Origin: JAVJSU01 sp040219275
GTDB lineage: Bacteria > Chloroflexota > Anaerolineae > Aggregatilineales > Phototrophicaceae
Length of the DNA: 64,000 nt
NCBI GenBank assembly: GCA_040219275.1
Contig: JAVJSU010000023.1
Coordinates: forward strand, 186,001-250,000
Direction: 5' to 3'
Position numbers and translations under genes: made by a program
The notes under the pieces: model-generated
The model's input: only the letters and a program-made list of their open reading frames with translations
Told to the model about the DNA's origin: nothing
The model's database searches: none
Part shown: positions 1 to 8,439 of the stretch, piece by piece
Layout of the letters: each line of letters starts with the position of its first letter
How positions within the stretch are numbered: position 1 is the first letter of the stretch

Positions 1-1386
1 CATTTGCGCCGCCCGTTCAGCGATAATAGGCACACCATCCGAGCCAGTGACGCGTTCCGGCAAGGGTGTTCCCTGACGTTTCGCCGCCCAGAGCAGGCCG
101 ACTCCATCGGGGACACACAAATCTGCCCGTTGTAAAATATTGCGAAAATTAACGTCGTGCTGTGCGACCATCATGAATTCTGGATTGGTCGTACAAACGT
201 GATAGAGGCGTTCACCGGATTTCACCCATTCGTCGATGAGATCAAGCCATTGTGTGTAGGTGATGGAATCGACGGGCAAGCCAAGCACTTGAATGCGGGT
301 GTGGGTGCTTGTGATCGTGCGGGCTGGTGGTGGCGTTTGGTCGATTATTTGCCCATTCAGTAATTTTTCTGCGGTTGTGATGACATTTTCAGGTGTGACC
401 ATCCGCATACATGTGCGAGCGGCACAGCCTTCTCGTAAGCCCACACCATGCCCGACATAACTACATGGGCTACATTCGGGGGCGCTCCGCACGACGATGA
501 TTTTGCCATCCGGTGCATACGGTGACCATGCGTGATGATTGCTCGGTCCGAAAATGGCGATGACGGGCGTGCTGGTTGCGGCGGCGATGTGCATGACTCC
601 GCTATCTGTACCGATGTAGAGATCAGATTTGTCGATTACATCAGTGAGTTCGGCAAGTGTTGTTTTTCCGGTGAGGTCAACTGGCGTTACTGTCATCGCA
701 GATTTTACTGCGGCGGCATCATCCCCTGTGCCACCCACGAGGATGATCTGGGCGTTGTGGTTTTCTGCTAAGCTGTCCGCGACACGGGCGAATTTTTCCG
801 GCTCCCAACGACGGGCGAGGCTATAGCCACCACTTCCGGCATGGATGACGACGCGAATGCCATCATGATCTGGAATCGGGTAATTTGATTGGGCGACTTT
901 TTGTGAGCGTGGGGAGGGATTTGCACCGAGCAATGCGACCAATTCCAGCCAATAGTCCGCTTGATGTTTCGCGCCGTAGCCTGCGTCGGGGATGGATTGG
1001 GTGAGAAACCAACCGTTGCCGTTGTTGATGCCATATCGTTGTTTTGCGCTACTTGCAAGCGCGATCATGGCGAATTTGAGTGTTCCGAGTTTGAGCGTGA
1101 AATGGTGGAAATAGATGATCGTGTCGTAGTTGTCACGGCGTAGTGCAAAAAGGCGGGTTAGGTTCGCGGGTTTGAAGAAAGCAATGGAACTGTTGAAGCT
1201 CTGACGATCAAAGGTGATGATTTTATCGACTAGTCCGGTGTTGTGGAGGATGGGCGCGGCGTGGGCAGTCGTGAGCAGGGTGAGATGCGCGTCGGGAAGT
1301 TCTTCGCGCAGAGCCTGAATTGCGGGTGTCGTTGTGACGAGATCGCCAATATCGGCGAGTTGAACGAGTAGAATATGGCGCGTCAT
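1..1386 (-). CDS. GT9 (heptosyltransferase-like) fused to WecG/TagA/CpsF (GT26) glycosyltransferase, 3' end missing
   Basis: An uninterrupted minus-strand frame of 462 codons runs from ATG 1384-1386 off the left edge. The first ~330 residues look like a GT9 family transferase: an N-terminal ILLVQLADIGDLVTTTPAI segment, then IIYFHH, VVIHAGSGGYSLARRWEPEK and GTDSGVMHIAAA, the usual nucleotide-sugar-binding end. After a Pro-rich linker (QTPPPARTITS) a second domain begins with IQVLGLPVDSITY, HVCTTNPEFMM and DLCVPDGVGLLWAAKRQG followed by ERVTGSDG, the hallmark of the N-terminal half of the WecG/TagA/CpsF family, which transfers N-acetylmannosamine-type sugars to lipid-linked acceptors. The start overlaps the stop of the upstream methyltransferase by four bases. 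A role in cell-surface glycan assembly is inferred. The missing C-terminus prevents checking of the whole GT26 domain. Confidence 0.85.
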   Translation of the reverse strand, partial: MTRHILLVQLADIGDLVTTTPAIQALREELPDAHLTLLTTAHAAPILHNTGLVDKIITFDRQSFNSSIAFFKPANLTRLFALRRDNYDTIIYFHHFTLKLGTLKFAMIALASSAKQRYGINNGNGWFLTQSIPDAGYGAKHQADYWLELVALLGANPSPRSQKVAQSNYPIPDHDGIRVVIHAGSGGYSLARRWEPEKFARVADSLAENHNAQIILVGGTGDDAAAVKSAMTVTPVDLTGKTTLAELTDVIDKSDLYIGTDSGVMHIAAATSTPVIAIFGPSNHHAWSPYAPDGKIIVVRSAPECSPCSYVGHGVGLREGCAARTCMRMVTPENVITTAEKLLNGQIIDQTPPPARTITSTHTRIQVLGLPVDSITYTQWLDLIDEWVKSGERLYHVCTTNPEFMMVAQHDVNFRNILQRADLCVPDGVGLLWAAKRQGTPLPERVTGSDGVPIIAERAAQM

Positions 1387-2150
1387 GCTTTTTGTGCCGT
1401 CACGATGGGCTGGTAGTAACCGCTGGTTTCCGGCATGTGCCATTGCACATCTTCAAATCCGGCTTGGGTTAAGAATGGTGTGATTTCGGCGCGTTGCAAT
1501 GCGCGATATTTGGTTTGATAGTGATGGGTTGTCCAGTTGTCTTTGCCGGAAACAATGAATTGATTGAGTACATAAATTGGACTATCACCCTGCCAATCCC
1601 ACACCTGAAATCTGATGCGACGGTTTCCGTCTACGTTATCTAAGACGGTGATTGGCGTGGTATGTGGTCGGGCTTTGAGAAGCTCATCATAATCGCGGAT
1701 ACTGATTAGCAATAAGCCACCGGATTTTACTTTGGAAAATAGATTTTGCGCCGCTAGTGCTAGGTCGTCTTCTGTGAGCAGATGGGGCAGGGCGTTATCA
1801 CAGGAGAGGACAACATCAAATTTGCCATCCACATCATCTGTGAGTGACCGGAAATCCGCCACGCCAAAGGTCATGTTTAAACCTAATGCTGATGCCTCTT
1901 TCTGGGCGCGTTCAACGGAAAGCGGGCTGATGTCGGTAGCGTGAACGGTGTAACCCTGTAATGCCAATCCAATTGCCTGCGTGCCGATGCCACAGGAGCA
2001 ATCATAGAGGGTTAAGTCCGGCGCTTGGGGGCGAATTTGCGCGATGAAATCGTGCAGAATCTGACCCTGTTGGCGCAGTCCGGCTTGCCAATCTTTGAAA
2101 ATCAGGTGGTAGTCATCCGCGAGTTGATCGTAAAATGAAAGTACTGACAT
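1383..2150 (-). CDS. Class I SAM-dependent methyltransferase
   Basis: The 255-residue protein has the Rossmann methyltransferase core: motif I YDCSCGIGTQAIGLAL near residue 50, an acidic ATDIS at the end of strand 2, VADFRSL, and VVLSCDNALPHLL as motif IV, followed by GGLLLISIRDYD. The N-terminus (YDQLADDYHLIFKDW) resembles glycine/sarcosine-type N-methyltransferases, but the substrate cannot be read from sequence. It sits just upstream of the GT9-GT26 gene with an ATGA overlap, so the two are probably translated together and the methyltransferase may act on a glycan or a small metabolite. Length is normal for the family. Confidence 0.85.
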   Translation of the reverse strand: MSVLSFYDQLADDYHLIFKDWQAGLRQQGQILHDFIAQIRPQAPDLTLYDCSCGIGTQAIGLALQGYTVHATDISPLSVERAQKEASALGLNMTFGVADFRSLTDDVDGKFDVVLSCDNALPHLLTEDDLALAAQNLFSKVKSGGLLLISIRDYDELLKARPHTTPITVLDNVDGNRRIRFQVWDWQGDSPIYVLNQFIVSGKDNWTTHHYQTKYRALQRAEITPFLTQAGFEDVQWHMPETSGYYQPIVTAQKA

Positions 2151-2390
2151 AGATTAATAACCACGATTATTGATGCCAATTTCCCGTTATGATAACGAAC
2201 CTTATGTGAAATGGTAGGGCGAGGCGATTTGTATCCATGGGTAAACAATGGAATTCTTAGAGCGACTATTCAGGTTTCTGAAAACTATAAATTTCGGAAA
2301 CTGTTGCAAACCTTGATGATTCTATCTGGTTTTTTCTATTACACTGAAACCATAAACAAACTGTTTAAGCCATTACGAAGGTATGAAATT

Positions 2391-2849
2391 ATGGATCGTT
2401 ACTATTTTGCTTATGGTAGCAATATGACATTATGGGTGATGTCGGAGTTATGCCCTGAGCATGGCGTTGTTGGTGCGGCGATGTTGAGCGATCATAGATT
2501 GGATTTTCGCCGGTATTCGTCCGGTTGGCGGGGCGGAGTTTCTGATATTGTGTACTCCGAAGGTGATGTGGTGTGGGGCGTGTTGTATCGCATCGGTGAT
2601 GTGTGCCACGATGCGCTGGATGCAAAGGAAAGTTATGGCGTGGGATATACGTCAACGGGCGTGGATGTGATTTTGCAGGATGGATCGCATGTGCATACCA
2701 TCACCTATACGATCATTGATAAATCCCCGGAGACAATTTTGCCATCAAAATATTATTTGGATACGATACTAGAGGGCGCAAAAGAGATGAAGCTCCCCGC
2801 GCATTACATCAAGTTTCTGAAAACAATCCCCGTGAATCGAAGTCTTTAA
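2391..2849 (+). CDS. Gamma-glutamylcyclotransferase-like (AIG2 fold) protein
   Basis: The 152-residue product opens with YYFAYGSNM, the diagnostic glycine-rich loop of the gamma-glutamylcyclotransferase/AIG2-like fold, followed by VWGVLYRIGD, which matches the conserved V-x-G-x-x-Y-x-[IL] strand, and by a possible acidic catalytic residue in DALDAKES. The frame stays open about 60 codons further upstream, but the start is placed at ATG 2391 because the glycine-rich motif normally lies at the very N-terminus and a GAAGG Shine-Dalgarno-like stretch lies about 9 bases before it. Family members cleave gamma-glutamyl amides; the actual substrate is unknown. The gene stands alone, with a terminator just after it. 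Confidence 0.8.
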   Translation: MDRYYFAYGSNMTLWVMSELCPEHGVVGAAMLSDHRLDFRRYSSGWRGGVSDIVYSEGDVVWGVLYRIGDVCHDALDAKESYGVGYTSTGVDVILQDGSHVHTITYTIIDKSPETILPSKYYLDTILEGAKEMKLPAHYIKFLKTIPVNRSL

Positions 2850-2878
2850 ACTGCTTTCATAGCGCATAATACAAAAAT

Positions 2879-2904
2879 AAAAGTCGGCAATGTCCGGCTT
2901 TTTT
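2879..2904 (+). terminator. Rho-independent terminator after the cyclotransferase-like gene
   Basis: AAGTCGG (2881-2887) pairs with CCGGCTT (2894-2900), with one G-U pair and a six-base loop, followed by a run of T. It lies about 30 bases after the stop codon at 2849. Confidence 0.8.
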
Positions 2905-2970
2905 GTTGTGTGGAGTTTTTGCGCTATAGTTGCCTTGTAAAATTTTTTTGAGCGATGCGAAAGGATTACA

Positions 2971-4425
2971 ATGAGCGATGAGACGGTGAAAAATACTGAA
3001 GATAAGCCAGACGAAAAGAAGGTCACCGAGCAAGAGCCGATTGTTAAACAACATGAGCTTGAACTGGGCAAGAAGACGCTGAAATACACCACGACGACTG
3101 GCATGATGCCGCTAAAAAATGCCGGGACGGGGGAGATTGAGGCGCAGATTTTTTACATGGCGTATACACTTGATCACGTCGAGGATGTAGGGCAACGGCC
3201 GTTGATTTTTGTGTTTAACGGCGGACCGGGGTCTGCGTCGATCTGGTTGCATCTGGGGGCGGTGGGTCCGTATCGTGTGAAGATGCACGATGAAGGGTGG
3301 ATGCCGGAACCGCCGTATCGTTTGATCCCGAATGAGGACACATGGCTGGATAAAGCTGATCTGGTGTTTATTGATCCGGTGGGGACGGGCTATAGCCGTG
3401 CCGTTAAAACCGACGACAACAAGAAATACTGGAGTCTGCAAGCGGATCTGGATTCTGTTGGCGAGTTTATCCGCCTGTATTTGACGCGGAACAAACGCTG
3501 GACATCGCCGCTGTATCTGGCGGGCGAGAGCTACGGGACGACGCGGGCGAGTGGTTTGGCGGGGCATCTGCTGGATGGTGGACGCGGGATCGCCTTTAAC
3601 GGGTTGGTTCTGATTTCTACGGTGATGAGTTTTCAGACGATTTTGTTCGCGCGGGGGAATGATCTGCCGTTTAATGTGTATATCCCGACCTATGCGGCGA
3701 CGGCATGGTATCACGGGAAGCTGGCGGATGATCTGCAAAAGAAGCCGCTCCGCGAATTCTTGGACGAAGTTGAGGCGTGGACGGAAAGTGAGTATACGCT
3801 GGCGCTGATGAAGGGCGATAAGCTGGGCGCAGATGAGCGCGAAACGATTGCGACCACACTCTCACATTATACTGGAATAGACAAAACATATATTGATCGT
3901 GCGGATTTGCGGATTCACATTATGCGCTTCTGCCGTGAATTGTTGCGCGACGATAACCGCTCGGTGGGGCGTTTGGACAGCCGTTTTAAGGGTATTTCCG
4001 GTCAGGCGATTGCGGAATTCCCCGAATTTGACCCGTCGATGATCGCCATTATGCCCCCGTATACCGCCATGTTTTATGATTACGTGCGGGATGAACTGGG
4101 CTATGAGACGGATTTGAATTATGAGGTGTTGAGCTTCAATGTGAATCAAGGCTGGGAGTGGGATCGTGGTGCTTTTGCGGATACGAGTGAACGTCTGCGG
4201 AGCGGTTTCGCTAAGAATCCATTCATGCGGGTGTTTGTGGCGCAGGGATATTATGATCTGGCGACACCGCACTTCGCCGCTGAATACACGTTTAACCATA
4301 TGGGCTTAGACGCCGAAGTGCGCGACAACATCAAATTCCATTATTACGAAGCGGGGCACATGCTGTATCTGGATGTGACCTGTCTGGCACAACTCAAAAC
4401 AGATGTGGATGCGTTTTTGGGGTAG
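2971..4425 (+). CDS. Peptidase S10 (serine carboxypeptidase family)
   Basis: The 484-residue protein has the family S10 alpha/beta-hydrolase signature: oxyanion-hole region FNGGPGSASIWLHLGAVGP, nucleophile elbow GESYG with Ser187, Asp429 in GYYDLATP and His463 in EAGHMLYLD, so the Ser-Asp-His triad is complete and in order. The N-terminus is strongly charged (SDETVKNTEDKPDEKK) and has no signal peptide, so the enzyme is predicted to stay in the cytoplasm, unlike secreted or vacuolar family members. It probably removes C-terminal residues from peptides. The gene is monocistronic between two hairpin terminators. Confidence 0.92.
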   Translation: MSDETVKNTEDKPDEKKVTEQEPIVKQHELELGKKTLKYTTTTGMMPLKNAGTGEIEAQIFYMAYTLDHVEDVGQRPLIFVFNGGPGSASIWLHLGAVGPYRVKMHDEGWMPEPPYRLIPNEDTWLDKADLVFIDPVGTGYSRAVKTDDNKKYWSLQADLDSVGEFIRLYLTRNKRWTSPLYLAGESYGTTRASGLAGHLLDGGRGIAFNGLVLISTVMSFQTILFARGNDLPFNVYIPTYAATAWYHGKLADDLQKKPLREFLDEVEAWTESEYTLALMKGDKLGADERETIATTLSHYTGIDKTYIDRADLRIHIMRFCRELLRDDNRSVGRLDSRFKGISGQAIAEFPEFDPSMIAIMPPYTAMFYDYVRDELGYETDLNYEVLSFNVNQGWEWDRGAFADTSERLRSGFAKNPFMRVFVAQGYYDLATPHFAAEYTFNHMGLDAEVRDNIKFHYYEAGHMLYLDVTCLAQLKTDVDAFLG

Positions 4426-4445
4426 GGATGGTTGATTAGAAGTTT

Positions 4446-4479
4446 AAGCGCCGGATAGTTATTTTCTGGCGCTTTTTTT
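4446..4479 (+). terminator. Terminator of the S10 peptidase gene
   Basis: AAGCGCCGG (4446-4454) pairs with CTGGCGCTT (4466-4474) over nine base pairs (one G-U), followed by a T run. The stop codon of the opposing gene ending at 4459 lies in the loop, so the two genes share this hairpin. Confidence 0.85.
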
Positions 4480-5004
4480 ATCTGAATTTTTGGCGCGTTG
4501 CGTGGTGACTGCCGATTCGACGATTCTCAGATAATTTCTGTGTCGTCTGCTATACCACGCAAACAGATAGGCAAAGAATACGCCTGCGACGATCAGTGGG
4601 ATGGCGGTGCTAATAAGTTGCGTGTCTCTGGTTAGCATAGCGAGTAGAAACATGCCGAACCCGATGATGAGTAATGGCGCAATGACAAACAGCAAAATGA
4701 ACGTGAGCGCACAGCCCGGTCTGATGATGCGTCCATCAACTAATGAGCCATTGCCGAGTGTGGTGATATGACCCTCGATTTGAACCCCGATGGGGCTGTA
4801 CTCCATGATGTGGAAGTAAAAAGCGCCTGCGTCTCGCGCTTCGACAATCACCTGCAACCTGTAGGGAGATGCTTCAAACTGAGTTTTCAGGTCGTGGACA
4901 CATCTTTCAGGTGAGAATGGCGACCTGAAATCAAACTGAAGATGTGTGTTGAGATCGGCGATTTTTTTGTCCACCCACGATGGATGGTCGTTCGATGAGT
5001 TCAC
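4459..5004 (-). CDS. Membrane protein of unknown function (two TM segments)
   Basis: No family is recognised in this 181-residue protein. Residues 1-95 form a soluble domain, and two adjacent hydrophobic helices follow (around FILLFVIAPLLIIGFGMFLL and IPLIVAGVFFAYLFAWY), ending in a basic C-terminal tail (RRHRNY...KKSARK) that should face the cytoplasm by the positive-inside rule. It starts 12 bases after trmB stops and is probably co-transcribed with it, but nothing in the sequence links it to tRNA modification. Confidence 0.75.
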   Translation of the reverse strand: MNSSNDHPSWVDKKIADLNTHLQFDFRSPFSPERCVHDLKTQFEASPYRLQVIVEARDAGAFYFHIMEYSPIGVQIEGHITTLGNGSLVDGRIIRPGCALTFILLFVIAPLLIIGFGMFLLAMLTRDTQLISTAIPLIVAGVFFAYLFAWYSRRHRNYLRIVESAVTTQRAKNSDKKSARK

Positions 5005-5016
5005 GTAAGCTGTTGG

Positions 5017-6039
5017 CTAACCCCGCACCTTGTTATGAATCACCTGTGTTTCGTCGCTCAGGCTGATGAGCCACTCACCGAGGGCTTTGACGGCGAGATG
5101 TGCGCCGGCAGTGGGGCGCGGATTGCCTAGTGCGCTGAGTTTGAGGGTGTATTGGTCATCTGTGCCTTCTTTGCGGATGTAGAGCAGGGCGATCAACTGG
5201 TCGATGGTTGGCTCATGGACGAATACCTCGAACAGCACCGCTTTGTCGCCGAGATACGCGTGCATCAATTTGACGTGCGTATCACCGTCGGAATGTTCGG
5301 ATTGGCGGAATTGTTCGACTATCGCCTCAAATGAGACGGGCGTTTGCAGGACAATGTGTGGCATCTCTAATTCCTTTATGATTGGAAGGGGTGGCACGGG
5401 TGAGTCGTTGCGTTGATAGGCGAAATAATAACATTCGCGTCCTTCTTCTCTAGCGCGGCGTTCATATTTGGTGACGACACGATCTTGTATTTCGTTAACC
5501 CACGCGCCGTCAAGCAAATTGGTTAATCCGGCAGTTTGTGAGAGGAGTTCGTCGCTCATCTCTGCATAGGCGATGATGTCGGTTGCAAGAAATAATTTCC
5601 CGCCGGGGACGAGGCGGCTGACCATTGCAGAGAGCGTGTCCGGTTGCATCAAGCGCCGTGCTGAATGACGTTCCTTGAACCAGGGATCGGGGAAGTTGAT
5701 GTGGATTTCCGTCAGACTTTGTGGCTCGAATAGATGGTTGAGTGCGGTTTCTGCGCGGGAAAAGACCACACGCACGTTGTCCCATCCGTCACGCACAATG
5801 GCTCTTTCCACCTTACCGAGACAAAAGCTGTTGATCTCTATACCGACGATGTTCTTGTCGGGATGTTTTTCGTGTAAATAACCTAAGAAATGCCCTAAGC
5901 CGAAGCCGATTTCGAGAATTAGGGGCGCTGATCTGCCGAAAAGTGCATCCCAATCGGTTGACCATGCCATGTGATGACTATTCAGATTAGGGTGGGGATT
6001 GTTCAGTTTAGTTTGGTTCACTATGGGTTGATTCGTCAT
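5017..6039 (-). CDS. trmB: tRNA (guanine-N7-)-methyltransferase TrmB with a C-terminal extension
   Basis: This is TrmB, which makes 7-methylguanosine at position 46 of the tRNA variable loop from SAM. Visible motifs are LILEIGFGLGHFLGYLHEK (SAM site), IVGIEINSFCLGKVERA, VVFSRAETAL, the family signature INFPDPWFKERHSARRL, and GGKLFLATDIIAYAE. The catalytic core ends near residue 205, which is close to the normal family length of 210-240. A further ~130 residues form a predicted alpha/beta C-terminal domain with no recognised motif. The alternative of a fusion artefact is unlikely because the frame is continuous. A small membrane-protein gene follows 12 bases downstream. Confidence 0.93.
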   Translation of the reverse strand: MTNQPIVNQTKLNNPHPNLNSHHMAWSTDWDALFGRSAPLILEIGFGLGHFLGYLHEKHPDKNIVGIEINSFCLGKVERAIVRDGWDNVRVVFSRAETALNHLFEPQSLTEIHINFPDPWFKERHSARRLMQPDTLSAMVSRLVPGGKLFLATDIIAYAEMSDELLSQTAGLTNLLDGAWVNEIQDRVVTKYERRAREEGRECYYFAYQRNDSPVPPLPIIKELEMPHIVLQTPVSFEAIVEQFRQSEHSDGDTHVKLMHAYLGDKAVLFEVFVHEPTIDQLIALLYIRKEGTDDQYTLKLSALGNPRPTAGAHLAVKALGEWLISLSDETQVIHNKVRG

Positions 6040-6167
6040 AATCGGTTATTGATCCTATTTTCGTGCGCGACAACTATACTGATAGTCGTTAGTGTGGACA
6101 AGCGTTAGATTTGGGTATTATTAGCGGTGGGAAGTAAAAGTTGGATTATGTAGAGTGGGGACTCTGA

Positions 6168-6701
6168 ATGGATGGCGTAGCTTCGATACTGGACGACAAA
6201 CATTTTGCAAAGGTGGAAGACCTCTGGGAAGAATTTAAGGAAAAGTTTGGTGTGCATGGCATTGCGAAGACTCCGGTGCCACACTTTTCTTATCATGTGG
6301 CAAAAAGTTACGATCGCGAACATCTTGAGAAGTTTTTCCGGCGGATGGTTAAAGAAATTGAGCCGTTTACGGTGACGACCAATGGACTTGGTATTTTTAC
6401 GGGAGCGGAATTTCCGGTGTTGTATATTCCGGTGATTCGTAATTATGAGTTGACCACATTTCATAATCGAATGTGGCAGGCAGTGAGCGAATGGGCGCAA
6501 GATACCTCAGCGTATTATCATCCTGATAATTGGCGACCTCATATAACACTGACGCACCATGATGTGAGTCATGAATTGTTGCCGGAGGTGGTGGGTCTGC
6601 TGAGTAAACGGTCATTTAACTGGAAAATTCGGGTGGAAAATATCGCGCTGATCTCCGGTGGGGATGATGTTCACAACGTAAAGTTCAAAATTCCGTTATA
6701 A
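6168..6701 (+). CDS. 2H phosphoesterase (2'-5' RNA ligase/LigT-like)
   Basis: The 177-residue protein carries the two H-x-[ST] motifs that define the 2H phosphoesterase superfamily: H39-F-S in VPHFSYHVAK and H125-I-T in RPHITLTHHD, about 85 residues apart as in LigT. Such enzymes hydrolyse or form 2',5'- or cyclic phosphodiester bonds in RNA ends or nucleotides; the substrate is not predictable. The start is the ATG following GAGTGGGGACTCTGA. The gene stands alone, divergent from trmB and upstream of comEA. Confidence 0.85.
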   Translation: MDGVASILDDKHFAKVEDLWEEFKEKFGVHGIAKTPVPHFSYHVAKSYDREHLEKFFRRMVKEIEPFTVTTNGLGIFTGAEFPVLYIPVIRNYELTTFHNRMWQAVSEWAQDTSAYYHPDNWRPHITLTHHDVSHELLPEVVGLLSKRSFNWKIRVENIALISGGDDVHNVKFKIPL

Positions 6702-6772
6702 ATCCTGTGTTTAGACGTTATAATAATGGCACGCTGTACTTGTAACGGATTTGCTGAGTAAGGGGGCGGGTT

Positions 6773-7360
6773 ATGCCTAGTGAACCATCGTCGCGCAATG
6801 TGGTTATTGCTTTTGTGATTGTGACTGTTGCCATTGCGATTGGTGCGGTTTTGTTGATTAGTACACGCCCTGATGCAGTGCAAATTACGATCAATCCACC
6901 TGTTCCCACCGTAACACCCGCGCCATCAGAAACCCCTGCGCCGATTCAGGTGTACATCACGGGCGAGGTGGAAAATCCGCAAATTACGGTCGAATTACCT
7001 TTTGAGAGCCGTGTACAGGCGGCGATTGATGCGGCGGGTGGCTTTACTGAGAATGCCGATCTTGACCGTGTGAATGTTGTAGGTGTGCTCCGCGATGGCG
7101 ATCAGATTCATGTGCCGGCGCTTCAAGACGACTCTGTGCCTGTTTCTGTAGCAACTCCTTCCGGTGGTGGCGTGATTAATGTAAACACCGCATCGTTGGA
7201 AGAACTTCAAAATTTGCCGGGTGTTGGTCCGGCATTGGCGGAACGCATTATTGACCATCGACAAGAATTCGGTCCGTTTGAGACGATTGACGATCTTGAT
7301 GATGTTAGTGGCATTGGACCTTCTTTGCTGGAAGGTTTCGCCGGATTGATCGAATTTTAG
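6773..7360 (+). CDS. comEA: ComEA-like DNA-binding competence protein
   Basis: The order of parts is that of ComEA: an N-terminal membrane anchor (residues ~10-30, VIAFVIVTVAIAIGAVLLIS), a Pro/Thr-rich linker (PVPTVTPAPSETPAP), an SLBB domain (VYITGEVENPQITVELP...DGDQIHVPA) and a C-terminal double helix-hairpin-helix (INVNTASLEELQNLPGVGP, then LDDVSGIGPSLL). ComEA binds double-stranded DNA outside the membrane during natural transformation, and the 195-residue length is typical. No ComEC or ComEB lies in the window. The stop codon overlaps that of the convergent ABC gene, so no terminator separates them. Confidence 0.9.
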   Translation: MPSEPSSRNVVIAFVIVTVAIAIGAVLLISTRPDAVQITINPPVPTVTPAPSETPAPIQVYITGEVENPQITVELPFESRVQAAIDAAGGFTENADLDRVNVVGVLRDGDQIHVPALQDDSVPVSVATPSGGGVINVNTASLEELQNLPGVGPALAERIIDHRQEFGPFETIDDLDDVSGIGPSLLEGFAGLIEF

Positions 7361-8439
7361 CCGATGCGTTTACCGCTACGCGTGTCAAAATAGAGCGCTT
7401 CTTCTGGTTGTAGATCGCAGTAAATTGTTGTTCCGATCTCGATCTCCGTTTCTAATGGCAGGGCGAGTTGCCAGCGATCTTTACTAAGCCACACACTGAC
7501 CAATTGATAGCGTTCTGCTAAAAATGGAATGACTTCTTCGACGACTCCGGCGACACCGTCCGGTTTGAGGTGCATAAATTGTGGGCGAATCCCCATCGTG
7601 ACGCGTGTGCCGTTGTCGAGATCACTCCGCACCGCATAACCGCCAAAATTATCCCCGTGCCATACACCATCTTCGACTTTGCCATGAAATAAATTGATGG
7701 CTGGTGTGCCGATGAATGTCGCCACAAACAGATTCACCGGGCTATCGTAGAGTTGCTGATACGTGCCGATTTGCTCGAACTTACCCGCGTTCATGACGGC
7801 GATGCGATGGGCGAGGGAGACGGCTTCGGTTTGATCGTGCGTGACGTAAACTGTGCTGATGGGGAATTTATTCAGCAGGCGTTTGAGTTCAATGCGGGCT
7901 TCTGTGCGGAGTTTGGCATCCAGATTGGCGAAGGGTTCGTCAAATAGCAGGACGCGCCAATCACGCGTGAGGGCGCGGGCGATGGAGACACGTTGTTGCT
8001 CCCCGCCAGAAAGTTGGCGCGGGCGGCGATCTAGCAATTTTTCCAAGCCGATTCCTGTGATGTTGGCGATGTCTCTCACGCGTTGCGGAACTTCGGCATC
8101 ACGTTTGCGTAAATTCATGTAAAAGCCGACAGAACGGCGTGTTTCCCAATGTGGGACGAGCGCACCTTCCTGAAAGACCATGCCGATGCCGCGATCTTGC
8201 AGGGGAATGTCTTCTAGCGGGACGTTGTCATAATAGACTGTGCCACTATCCGGTTTGATTAACCCTGCGATGACCCGCAACAGGGTGGATTTGCCACAGC
8301 CAGACGGTCCGAGGATTGCCATAACGTCGCCTGCGGGGAGCTTGAAGGAAATATCATCAACGGCGGTGATGGCGTTCACATCCGAGAAGTCGTTACGTTT
8401 AAATTGTTTGCTGATGTGTTCTAAGGTAATACTTGTCAT
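7357..8439 (-). CDS. ABC transporter ATP-binding protein (MalK/UgpC/PotA type)
   Basis: The nucleotide-binding domain is complete: Walker A GPSGCGKST, Q-loop MVFQEGALVPHW, signature LSGGEQQRVSIARAL, Walker B VLLFDEPFANLDAKLR and switch His in VYVTHDQTEA. Residues ~240-360 form the extra C-terminal TOBE-type beta domain (FHGKVED...VTMGIRPQFM) typical of importers for sugars, polyamines, sulfate or iron. No permease or binding protein adjoins it. It is the second gene of a two-gene unit, its ATG overlapping the stop of the GTPase-like gene by four bases, and it converges on comEA with a four-base stop overlap. Confidence 0.92.
   Translation of the reverse strand: MTSITLEHISKQFKRNDFSDVNAITAVDDISFKLPAGDVMAILGPSGCGKSTLLRVIAGLIKPDSGTVYYDNVPLEDIPLQDRGIGMVFQEGALVPHWETRRSVGFYMNLRKRDAEVPQRVRDIANITGIGLEKLLDRRPRQLSGGEQQRVSIARALTRDWRVLLFDEPFANLDAKLRTEARIELKRLLNKFPISTVYVTHDQTEAVSLAHRIAVMNAGKFEQIGTYQQLYDSPVNLFVATFIGTPAINLFHGKVEDGVWHGDNFGGYAVRSDLDNGTRVTMGIRPQFMHLKPDGVAGVVEEVIPFLAERYQLVSVWLSKDRWQLALPLETEIEIGTTIYCDLQPEEALYFDTRSGKRIG

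Noticed and set aside
2211..2390. 60-codon N-terminal extension of the cyclotransferase-like gene
   Set aside because: The extension lacks family similarity and ribosome site, while the YGSNM motif and GAAGG support ATG 2391.
3112..3738. 208-codon minus-strand frame inside the S10 peptidase gene
   Set aside because: It is rich in Arg, His and Pro without domain motifs and lies antisense to an intact peptidase.
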